Assembly (NCBI RefSeq): GCF_008086165.1
Contig: NZ_VSKL01000001.1
Coordinates: forward strand, 1,223,068-1,287,067
Direction of reading: 5' to 3'
DNA: 64,000 nt
Source of the DNA: Algorimicrobium algoritergicola
Lineage (GTDB): Bacteria; Bacteroidota; Bacteroidia; Flavobacteriales; Flavobacteriaceae
The notes beneath the pieces are model-generated. The model was not told the origin of the DNA. It searched no databases and worked only from the letters and a program-made list of their open reading frames with translations. Position 1 is the stretch's first letter, and every line of letters begins with the position of its first letter. The translations under genes and the position numbers were made by a program. This document shows positions 36,670 through 45,470 of this stretch, piece by piece.

Positions 36670-36700
36670 AAAAAACGCCTCAATTTCTTGAGGCGTTTTT
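36670..36700. terminator. Terminator after groEL
   Basis: The stem AAAAACGCCTCAA / TTGAGGCGTTTTT encloses a four-base loop. It follows the groEL stop on the minus strand and could also serve the plus strand. Confidence 0.88.
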
Positions 36701-36731
36701 AAAATTATAATTTAAGTTATGAAGCTTTGGA

Positions 36732-38375
<1,644 letters not shown>

Positions 38376-38392
38376 TTAAAATTTTTAAATCT

Positions 38393-38456
38393 CAAAATTC
38401 AAATACTAAATCCCAAGCGGATTTACGATATGTAAATTTTAGGTTTTTGAATTTTG
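38393..38456. repeat. Inverted repeat / A-rich repeat copy 2 between groES and groEL
   Basis: The arms CAAAATTCAAA (38393-38403) and TTTGAATTTTG (38446-38456) are perfectly complementary. The left half also resembles the A-rich stretch near base 611. In the groESL transcript it would fold into an AT-rich hairpin and might set the GroES:GroEL ratio. Confidence 0.45.
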
Positions 38457-38485
38457 CTTTTTTATTTTTTGGAATTTTGCTATTG

Positions 38486-38761
38486 TTATACAATTGCAAG
38501 TATGTCGCTTTCACGCATAATCAGGTAATCTTTACCTTCTAATTTTAATTCCGTTCCTGCATATTTGCCATAAAGAACAGTATCGCCAACCTTAACAGTC
38601 ATAGGCTCATCTTTGGTGCCTTTTCCTGCTGCCATTACTTTGCCTTGTTGTGGTTTTTCTTTTGCATTATCTGGAATAATAATTCCTGATGCTGTTTTAG
38701 TTTCAGCTGCTTCTGGTTCAATAAGAACACGGTCTGCTAATGGTTTAATTTTTAATGCCAT
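38486..38761 (-). CDS. groS: Co-chaperonin GroES
   Basis: A 91-residue heptameric lid for GroEL. It shows the family N-terminus [13 protein letters not shown], the mobile-loop region [20 protein letters not shown] and the C-terminal [12 protein letters not shown]. It leads the groES-groEL pair. A CIRCE-like inverted repeat lies about 30 bases upstream. Confidence 0.97.
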   Translation of the reverse strand: MALKIKPLADRVLIEPEAAETKTASGIIIPDNAKEKPQQGKVMAAGKGTKDEPMTVKVGDTVLYGKYAGTELKLEGKDYLIMRESDILAIV

Positions 38762-38792
38762 TTTTTTATGTTGTTTATTAATTATAAAATTG

Positions 38793-38817
38793 TTTAGTGC
38801 TTAAGGACTGTACTAAA
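38793..38817. promoter_or_regulatory. CIRCE-like inverted repeat upstream of groES
   Basis: TTTAGTGC and GTACTAAA are separated by nine bases, the same arm spacing as the HrcA operator CIRCE. Arm sequence beyond TTAG differs from the CIRCE consensus, so this is a tentative heat-shock operator. Confidence 0.3.
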
Positions 38818-38871
38818 AATGTGCCAATAGCTATATACTGACAAAATTTCATTCATTCCCTTTAGGGTACA

Positions 38872-38900
38872 AAAAAAGCCAACTGAAAAGTTGGCTTTTT
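38872..38900 (-). terminator. Terminator after secG operon
   Basis: The stem AAAAAAGCCAACT / AGTTGGCTTTTTT with GAAA loop closes the miaB-secG run and separates it from groES. Confidence 0.88.
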
Positions 38901-38920
38901 TTATTTTTTTGTAACACGTT

Positions 38921-39274
38921 CTAGTTAGAAGCGTCTGGTGTTTCAGTGCTTTCATTAGTTGCGGCTGGAACAGCTGGTGCAACAGGAGCAGGTTGTTGTG
39001 TATTGATTTGCTCAATAGCTTTTGATTCTGCAGTTCCTGTTCTGCTAATAGTAACATTAGAAACTAAAATTAACACCAACATAATTGTTGCTAGTGTCCA
39101 TGTGCTTTTGTCTAAAAAGTCTGTTGTTTTTTTAACACCACCTAGTTGTTGTGTGCCACCACCACCAAAAGATGATGATAATCCGCCACCTTTAGGGTTT
39201 TGAACCATTATAACTACTATTAGTAAAAAGGCAACCACTACAATAAGTGCTAAAAATATGGTAAACGTACTCAT
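38921..39274 (-). CDS. secG: Preprotein translocase subunit SecG
   Basis: A 117-residue inner-membrane subunit of SecYEG. Two hydrophobic segments (about 5-22 and 58-75) flank the conserved QNPKGGGLSSSFGGG loop. The C-terminal 40 residues are a Pro/Ala/Thr-rich tail common in this phylum. It starts two bases downstream of the TPR-like gene in a tightly packed operon and is followed by a terminator. Confidence 0.93.
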   Translation of the reverse strand: MSTFTIFLALIVVVAFLLIVVIMVQNPKGGGLSSSFGGGGTQQLGGVKKTTDFLDKSTWTLATIMLVLILVSNVTISRTGTAESKAIEQINTQQPAPVAPAVPAATNESTETPDASN

Positions 39275-39275
39275 G

Positions 39276-40250
39276 TTATTCGTTATTTTGTTCTTGTAAT
39301 TGTTTTACTGCTTTAATTTGGTCTGCAAAGAAACCACTTTTTTCTGGATATTTCAAACTTAAAATGTTGTAAGATTGAATTGCCTTTTTATAGTTCTTTT
39401 GCTCTAGGTAAATTCGTGCCAAGGTTTCAGTCATTAAGGCTTCTGGCTGAATCATTTGCGCATCGGCAATATTGGTGTTTACCGTGGTTTTTTTACTAGG
39501 TTTTAACTTCGGGTTTTTAGTGATGAATTCATCAATTAAATCAAACTTTTTACTGCGTTCTGTTTCCGAATCGTCTGTGTTTTCTATTACACTTTCAATT
39601 GTTTTTTCGCTCTCTATGTTATCAGTTTCACGATTTATAGGTTCGAAACGCGTGAGCATTAACCATTCATTAAACGAATGTTTTTCTTGATGATCAAACT
39701 GTAACGGTTGACCTAATTTTAATACATGGTTAGGAGAAGTTGAATCATCTGTAGCCGTTTCAATAGCATTATCTTTTGAATCAGCTTCAATTGGTAATGC
39801 ATCATCTATTTGAAAATACGCTATTGGTGGTTTGCTGGTTTTAAGTTGAAATAATTCTGGATCTAATGTGCCTTCCGTATCTGTAATTTGTTGCTTTAAT
39901 ACATCATCAACCCGACTTCTTTTATCAAATGACATATCTTCAGAATCGACTTCAATAGATTTAATATGGTCTAAATGTTGCTTAATATGCTGTGATATTT
40001 CATTTTGCAAAAAGGCTTCTGATGTAATAAAATCGAATAAAATACTTCTATCGGTTGTATATGCAGCCGTTACCTTTAACTCATTATTATATTTAATACT
40101 AGACTTGGATTTTAATCCTTTTAAATAACTAGCACGAGCCGCTTGAAAATAAGGATACTGCTCCACAATTGCTTTTATTTCCGCTGTTTGTTCAAGCGAA
40201 ATATCTTTCGGTTCTTGGATGATTTTAGAAAATTCAGCAGCTGTTATCAT
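39276..40250 (-). CDS. Conserved protein with C-terminal TPR-like repeat
   Basis: A 324-residue cytoplasmic protein found between lptE and secG. Residues about 1-90 form a helical domain (EQYPYFQAARASYLKGLK). The middle (100-250) is acidic and low in complexity. Residues about 265-315 form a tetratricopeptide-type hairpin (MTETLARIYLEQKNYKKAI, then YNILSLKYPEKSGFFADQI). Its function is unknown; the fixed neighbourhood suggests a link with secretion or outer-membrane assembly. Confidence 0.75.
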   Translation of the reverse strand: MITAAEFSKIIQEPKDISLEQTAEIKAIVEQYPYFQAARASYLKGLKSKSSIKYNNELKVTAAYTTDRSILFDFITSEAFLQNEISQHIKQHLDHIKSIEVDSEDMSFDKRSRVDDVLKQQITDTEGTLDPELFQLKTSKPPIAYFQIDDALPIEADSKDNAIETATDDSTSPNHVLKLGQPLQFDHQEKHSFNEWLMLTRFEPINRETDNIESEKTIESVIENTDDSETERSKKFDLIDEFITKNPKLKPSKKTTVNTNIADAQMIQPEALMTETLARIYLEQKNYKKAIQSYNILSLKYPEKSGFFADQIKAVKQLQEQNNE

Positions 40251-40251
40251 T

Positions 40252-40758
40252 TTACCATTTTGCTAATGTTGCATTAAAAATATCTTGAGTAATACGCTCA
40301 AAAATTTCAGCTAAAGCGGTATCTTTTTGAGAGCCTGTCAATAACGCCGCTCCAGCATAATCATAAAAAAAAGAGAAACGTTGTTCTAAATAGTCTTCCT
40401 CGTCTTTCAAGTTATAAAATCGAACATTTACAGTAACGTTCAATCGGTTTTGAGCTGCTGTGTTATTTGCTGTTGCTGTAGTTGGCGAGATACGGTATTC
40501 TGTAATTTCACCTTCGTATACCAAATCACCACCAGATTTCACTAAATCTAAATTGGTTTGATTAATCAGTAAATCCGTTAGCGCATTCGTAAAATCCCGA
40601 TCCAAACCAGGTTCTACTAAAATGGCATTATTTTGAAAATAATTGACTTGAAATGTTTTGACATCAGCAGCAATGGAAGCACCGGTAAACGAATAGGCGC
40701 CACAGCCTAAAAAGGTGATTAAAACAAATGCTGATAAAACTACTTTTATGATTTTCAT
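40252..40758 (-). CDS. lptE: LPS-assembly lipoprotein LptE
   Basis: A 168-residue outer-membrane lipoprotein that would plug the LptD barrel during LPS insertion. It has a lipobox LGC near residue 19 (ITFLGCGAYSFTGASI), then the conserved VNYFQNNA and EGEITEYRISPTTATA stretches of the Bacteroidota LptE family. It lies one base from the neighbouring TPR-like gene, and the sigma-54 activator gene is 20 bases upstream. Confidence 0.85.
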   Translation of the reverse strand: MKIIKVVLSAFVLITFLGCGAYSFTGASIAADVKTFQVNYFQNNAILVEPGLDRDFTNALTDLLINQTNLDLVKSGGDLVYEGEITEYRISPTTATANNTAAQNRLNVTVNVRFYNLKDEEDYLEQRFSFFYDYAGAALLTGSQKDTALAEIFERITQDIFNATLAKW

Positions 40759-40778
40759 AAATTAATTTTTAAAACCAA

Positions 40779-42047
40779 TTACAGGTCGTATTGTTTAATT
40801 TTTCTATATAATGTACGCTCGCTAATGCCTAATTCGGCAGCCGCTAATTTACGTTTTCCGCTATGGCGTTCCAACGATTTTTTTATAAGTTCTAATTCCT
40901 TATCATGCAAGGACAGCGTTTCTTCTTCTTCAATTTCTTCAGCAAAATGGTATTTGTCTGTTGCTGTTTCAATAGGATCTTCAGAATACGTATCATTCGG
41001 TTTTTCAGGAATGGAAAGCACTTCTAAATCTTCATAAGCTTCCTGCGTGTCATCATCTACTTCGCCATAAATTTTATCAATTAGGCCTTCATTTTTCTTC
41101 TGAACTTCAGAACCGTTACCGGTTTTCATCAGTTCCATGGTGAGTTTCTTTAAATCGTTTAAATCACTCTTCATGTCAAAAAGTACTTTATACAAAATTT
41201 CCCGTTCACTACTAAAATCGCTTTCAGATTTAGTGGTTTTAATTACAGCAGGTAATTGGCTACCTTCCGTTGGTAAATAATGACGTAATGTTTCTACAGA
41301 AATTTCTCTTTTTTGTTCTAAAACGGAAATTTGTTCGGCCACATTGCGCAACTGTCTAATATTTCCATTCCAACGGAATTTCAATAATATAGCTACAGCT
41401 TCATCTGATAATTTGATGGTTGGCATTTTATATTTTAAAGCAAAATCACTAGCAAACTTTCTGAATAATAAATGAATATCATCTTTTCGGTTTCGTAATG
41501 GCGGTAAATTAATTTCAACGGTACTTAAACGGTAGTATAAATCTTCACGAAATTTTTCTTTTTTAATAGCATCAAACATGTTCACGTTTGTAGCTGCCAC
41601 AATACGTACATTGGTTTTCTGTACTTTACTGGAACCTACTTTTATAAATTCGCCATTTTCTAAAACACGTAACAAACGTACTTGTGTGGTGAGTGGTAAT
41701 TCACCGACTTCATCTAAAAAAATGGTGCCACCATCGGCAACTTCAAAATAACCATTTCTGTTAGCTGTTGCACCTGTAAATGCACCTTTTTCATGTCCGA
41801 AAAGTTCACTATCAATAGTGCCTTCTGGAATGGCACCACAGTTTACAGCAATATATTTACCGTGTTTTCTGTGCGATAAGGAATGGATAATTTTAGGAAT
41901 ACTTTCCTTACCCACACCAGATTCACCAGTTACTAAAACCGAAATATCTGTTGGTGCTACTTGAATGGACTTTTCTATGGCACGATTAAGTGTTGGGTCG
42001 TTTCCAATTATGCCGAAACGCTGTTTGGTTGCTTGTATTGATTCCAT
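40779..42047 (-). CDS. Sigma-54-interacting activator, no receiver domain
   Basis: A 422-residue AAA+ transcription activator. From residue 1 it starts with the AAA+ domain: Walker A GESGVGKE, the sigma-54 loop GAFTGA (GHEKGAFTGATA), Walker B GGTIFLDEVGEL, and the arginine-finger region. A charged linker (about 270-370) leads to the Fis-type helix-turn-helix at the end (RKLAAAELGISERTLYRKIK). Lacking a sensory domain, it is presumably controlled by abundance or by a partner protein. It sits in the miaB-lptE-secG run. Confidence 0.93.
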   Translation of the reverse strand: MESIQATKQRFGIIGNDPTLNRAIEKSIQVAPTDISVLVTGESGVGKESIPKIIHSLSHRKHGKYIAVNCGAIPEGTIDSELFGHEKGAFTGATANRNGYFEVADGGTIFLDEVGELPLTTQVRLLRVLENGEFIKVGSSKVQKTNVRIVAATNVNMFDAIKKEKFREDLYYRLSTVEINLPPLRNRKDDIHLLFRKFASDFALKYKMPTIKLSDEAVAILLKFRWNGNIRQLRNVAEQISVLEQKREISVETLRHYLPTEGSQLPAVIKTTKSESDFSSEREILYKVLFDMKSDLNDLKKLTMELMKTGNGSEVQKKNEGLIDKIYGEVDDDTQEAYEDLEVLSIPEKPNDTYSEDPIETATDKYHFAEEIEEEETLSLHDKELELIKKSLERHSGKRKLAAAELGISERTLYRKIKQYDL

Positions 42048-42051
42048 TGGA

Positions 42052-42939
42052 TTAATAATAGGTAAACGTTAATGTTTCAATAGTTTGTTGAGACTGTAAG
42101 TTGCTGATAGTTGCTGAATATGGGTAGTCAAAAATATTATAATTGTAAGTATATGACTTATTGTGATAGTTGTCTATAAGAATGTTATTTGGGGAAATTA
42201 AGATTAAATTTTTTATGTTGATTCTAAAGTGCCCCTCGATAAGTAAAAGCCAAATGGCATTTTGTTTTAAAGATACAGCAAATGGGTTTACTTCATTATC
42301 ATAAGTAAATATAAAGGACTCATTTCTTTCAAATCCGTATAGAAATTCGATACCATATCGCAATAAATTGTCTTGGTTGTCGTATTCAAAATTAAGTAGT
42401 GTGTAGGTTGTGGTGTTTCCTGCCTGTAATTGATTTATACGATACTCTATGATTTTCTCCAATTTATTGGTTTCAAATGTGATAATGATTTCGGCATCAC
42501 CAGCAGAAAAGAATTCATAATCAGGAACCACAAAAGATAAAACACTATTATTTATAGTTATGATAGATTCAAAATTGACGTTGTTATCGGTGTTATTATA
42601 ACCCACACGGATAGGAATATCGCCAGAAAACTGTATTGACGAGGTTAATGTAGCACCAGATTCAATAAACTCTTTATATTCAATTAATTGATTACTCGAG
42701 TTATAAGCGTAGTCAATGAATCTGTCATTTTGGTAATAATCCGTTACAATCTTATTAAACGACTGTAATCGGCCTGATGTGTTAAAGTCAAAGTCTTCCG
42801 TAAGCCCGTCATAGATACGTTCTTTATGCATTTTTTTTAATATTGGCGTTTCTGATATCTCGGTATTAGTAACCGGATTATCATCTGACGAACATGAATT
42901 TAAGGTTAAAGCTAACAATAATAAGATTGAATGTTTCAT
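42052..42939 (-). CDS. Lipoprotein of unknown function
   Basis: A 295-residue lipoprotein with lipobox NSC (MKHSILLLLALTLNSCSSDD). The rest is beta-rich with repeated Asn/Tyr-containing stretches (FNTSGRLQSFNKIVTDYY; YAYNSSNQLIEYKEF) reminiscent of YD/RHS-like or DUF4595-type lipoproteins, which I cannot assign firmly. The ATG at 42939 is used because it opens the signal peptide. It lies four bases from both miaB and the sigma-54 activator, so it is co-transcribed. Confidence 0.7.
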   Translation of the reverse strand: MKHSILLLLALTLNSCSSDDNPVTNTEISETPILKKMHKERIYDGLTEDFDFNTSGRLQSFNKIVTDYYQNDRFIDYAYNSSNQLIEYKEFIESGATLTSSIQFSGDIPIRVGYNNTDNNVNFESIITINNSVLSFVVPDYEFFSAGDAEIIITFETNKLEKIIEYRINQLQAGNTTTYTLLNFEYDNQDNLLRYGIEFLYGFERNESFIFTYDNEVNPFAVSLKQNAIWLLLIEGHFRINIKNLILISPNNILIDNYHNKSYTYNYNIFDYPYSATISNLQSQQTIETLTFTYY

Positions 42940-42943
42940 TGTA

Positions 42944-44386
42944 TTAGTGATTTGAATACCCAACAGCCTCACCAATCAGGGTAGCTGTGGTACAATCGTT
43001 TATTTTTACGTTTACAAATTCGCCAACCTTATAATGTTCTTTCGGAAAAACTACAACTGTATTTTGTGAGGTACGTCCAGACCATTGTAAATCTGATTTT
43101 TTGGATGCTTTCTCAATCAACACTTCATGAATTTGACCTAAATTAGCCAGTGTTTTTTTATGACCATTAGCACGTTGCACATCAATAATTTCTTGTAAAC
43201 GCCGTTTCTTCGTGGCCTCTGGAACATCATCTTCCATATTTCTACCAGCCATGGTTCCTGGTCTTTCCGAATAGGCATACATAAAACCAAAATCGTATTG
43301 TACAAACTCCATTAAGCTCAACGTGTCTTGATGATCGGCTTCTGTTTCTGTTGGAAAACCAGCAATCATATCCTGACTAATAGCGCAATTTGGTAAAATA
43401 CGTTTAATATTGGTGATGAGTTCCATATATTCTTCACGTGTATGCTGCCTGTTCATTTCCTTTAAAATGCGGTTGCTACCACTTTGAATTGGTAAATGAA
43501 TATGGTTACAAATATTTTTATATTTCGCCATGGTTTCTACAACATCCAACGTCATATCTTGCGGATTAGATGTAGAGAAACGAATGCGCATTTTTGGTTG
43601 TGCTTGGGCACATTGTTCTAATAATTTTGAGAAATTGATAGCTGTTGCTTTTTGCATGTCGCTAGCTTTTTCAAAATCTTTTTTCAGTCCACCGCCATAC
43701 CATAAATAGCTGTCAACATTCTGACCTAATAGTGTAATTTCTTTATAACCTTTGCTCCATAAATCGTTTACTTCCTCCATAATACTTTGTGGATCCCGAC
43801 TACGTTCACGACCGCGAGTAAAAGGAACAACGCAAAATGTACACATATTATCGCAACCACGCGTAATGGAAACAAATGCTGTAATACCGTTTGTGTTTAA
43901 GCGTACCGGAGAAATGTCGCCATAGGTTTCATCCTTAGATAACATAACGTTTATGGCATCACGTCCAGCTTCAACTTCAGAAAGCAGATTGGGCAAATCT
44001 TTATAAGCATCTGGACCTACAACGAGATCTACTATTTTTTCTTCTTCTAAAAATTTATGTTTTAATCGCTCTGCCATACAACCCAAAACACCCACTTTCA
44101 TCTTCGGATTTATCTTTTTTACGGCGTTGTATTTTTCTAAACGCTTTCGAATGGTTTGTTCAGCTTTGTCACGAATTGAGCAGGTGTTTACTAAAACCAA
44201 ATCAGCTTCTTCTAGCTTTTGGGTTGTGTTGAAACCTTCGTTGGTAAGAATGGAAGCCACTATTTCACTATCGCTAAAATTCATAGCACAGCCGTAACTT
44301 TCAATAAAAAGTTTCCGTGTATTGGTTTCTTTTGCTTCTAATATAAGGGTTTCACCTTGTTTTGATTCGTCTATAATCTTCTCCAT
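42944..44386 (-). CDS. miaB: tRNA-2-methylthio-N6-dimethylallyladenosine synthase
   Basis: A radical-SAM methylthiotransferase that adds the methylthio group to i6A37 of tRNAs. The 480-residue protein shows the N-terminal UPF0004 domain ([13 protein letters not shown], with its Cys ligands), the radical-SAM CX3CX2C in CDNMCTFC, and a C-terminal TRAM domain ([19 protein letters not shown]). It heads the minus-strand run to secG and has a promoter with an overlapping palindrome. Confidence 0.96.
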   Translation of the reverse strand: MEKIIDESKQGETLILEAKETNTRKLFIESYGCAMNFSDSEIVASILTNEGFNTTQKLEEADLVLVNTCSIRDKAEQTIRKRLEKYNAVKKINPKMKVGVLGCMAERLKHKFLEEEKIVDLVVGPDAYKDLPNLLSEVEAGRDAINVMLSKDETYGDISPVRLNTNGITAFVSITRGCDNMCTFCVVPFTRGRERSRDPQSIMEEVNDLWSKGYKEITLLGQNVDSYLWYGGGLKKDFEKASDMQKATAINFSKLLEQCAQAQPKMRIRFSTSNPQDMTLDVVETMAKYKNICNHIHLPIQSGSNRILKEMNRQHTREEYMELITNIKRILPNCAISQDMIAGFPTETEADHQDTLSLMEFVQYDFGFMYAYSERPGTMAGRNMEDDVPEATKKRRLQEIIDVQRANGHKKTLANLGQIHEVLIEKASKKSDLQWSGRTSQNTVVVFPKEHYKVGEFVNVKINDCTTATLIGEAVGYSNH

Positions 44387-44422
44387 AAATGCATCTGAAA
44401 TGAGGTTCAGTCAATAAGTATG

Positions 44423-44455
44423 CAAAGTTACAATTATTTTTTACACTGTGACAAA
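44423..44455 (-). promoter_or_regulatory. miaB promoter, TTTG / TAACTTTG
   Basis: On the minus strand TAACTTTG (44423-44430) matches TAnnTTTG, with TTTG at 44452-44455 upstream at about 21 bases. The -33 part overlaps the palindrome TGACAAAGTGTCA (44449-44461), a possible operator in the divergent spacer. Confidence 0.5.
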
Positions 44456-44537
44456 GTGTCATATAATAAAAAATAATTTTGCGCATCCTATATAATTAGC
44501 CGTAATTTGAAATCTATCACTAACTAATTAACTACTT

Positions 44538-45311
44538 ATGAACACAATGAATTCACTTTTAGAAAAAATCGCGAATGCACCTTCGTTAGATTTTGGAACT
44601 ATTTTTAGCGACGCTTTTGATTTGTTTAAGAAAACTTGGGTACAAGGCTTTTTGTTGCAAATTATAACGTTCATTATTGTATTACCTTTTATTCTGTTAT
44701 TATATTTACCATTGTTGGGTATAATTATTTCTCAAGCAACAACAGGGGATCAAGATCCTGAAGCGTTTCAGGCTTATTTTGCAGGTTTGGGAATTATGTA
44801 TATGCTGTTTTTTATAGCAGGTATATTAGTGCTAAGTGTTGTTTCGCTAGCATTGAATGCAGGTTTTTTTAGAATTATGAAACGATTAGACCATAATGAG
44901 CCTATTAAAACATCAGATTTCTTTTATTATCTAAAAGGAAAATATTTTGGAAAGCTACTGATACTGATGTTTGCATCTTTATTTATTAGCTTAATAGCTG
45001 TTATGCTTTGTGTATTGCCTATAATTTATGTTGTTGTTCCCATATATTTCTTCTCCATTATTTTTGCCTTCAATCCAGAATTACCTGCTGGTGATATTAT
45101 AAAGGCTAGTTTTAAATTAGGAAACAAAAAATGGTTATTAGTATTTGGTTTAACTATAATCGCGTCACTTTTAGCACAAATTGTTGGTATGTTAATGTGC
45201 GGTATAGGTATTTTAGTTACAGCACCTTTTGTATACCATCCCATGTATTTGGTTTATAAAAACGTTGTTGGTTTTGAAGAGGAGCAACCAACCAATCATA
45301 TTGTATCATAA
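44538..45311 (+). CDS. Integral membrane protein, unknown function
   Basis: A 257-residue protein with about five or six hydrophobic segments and a soluble N-terminus (LLEKIANAPSLDFGTIFSDA). The arrangement, with the FKKTWVQGFLLQIITF segment, resembles a Bacteroidota family of glycerophosphoryl-diester/DUF975-like membrane proteins; I do not recognise a catalytic motif. It is a single gene with a -7-like TAATTTTG at 44474 and a strong terminator. Confidence 0.7.
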   Translation: MNTMNSLLEKIANAPSLDFGTIFSDAFDLFKKTWVQGFLLQIITFIIVLPFILLLYLPLLGIIISQATTGDQDPEAFQAYFAGLGIMYMLFFIAGILVLSVVSLALNAGFFRIMKRLDHNEPIKTSDFFYYLKGKYFGKLLILMFASLFISLIAVMLCVLPIIYVVVPIYFFSIIFAFNPELPAGDIIKASFKLGNKKWLLVFGLTIIASLLAQIVGMLMCGIGILVTAPFVYHPMYLVYKNVVGFEEEQPTNHIVS

Positions 45312-45338
45312 ATTGTAAAAACATTTAATTTTATAATT

Positions 45339-45376
45339 AAAACCTGTATTTAAAATTGTTTAAATACAGGTTTTTT
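45339..45376 (+). terminator. Terminator after membrane-protein gene
   Basis: The long stem AAAACCTGTATTTAAA / TTTAAATACAGGTTTT has a four-base loop and a T run. Confidence 0.88.
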
Positions 45377-45443
45377 ATTGGTAGTAGTGATAAAATAAAG
45401 CATAGGAATTTTTAAAAATTAGGAACATGTACTTTTTTTCATA

Positions 45444-45451
45444 TACATTTG
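45444..45451 (+). promoter_or_regulatory. -7 box of topA
   Basis: TACATTTG is an exact TAnnTTTG match 19 bases upstream of the topA ATG; a -33 element is not clear. Confidence 0.5.
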
Positions 45452-45470
45452 TAGCCTTAAAAAACATGAA

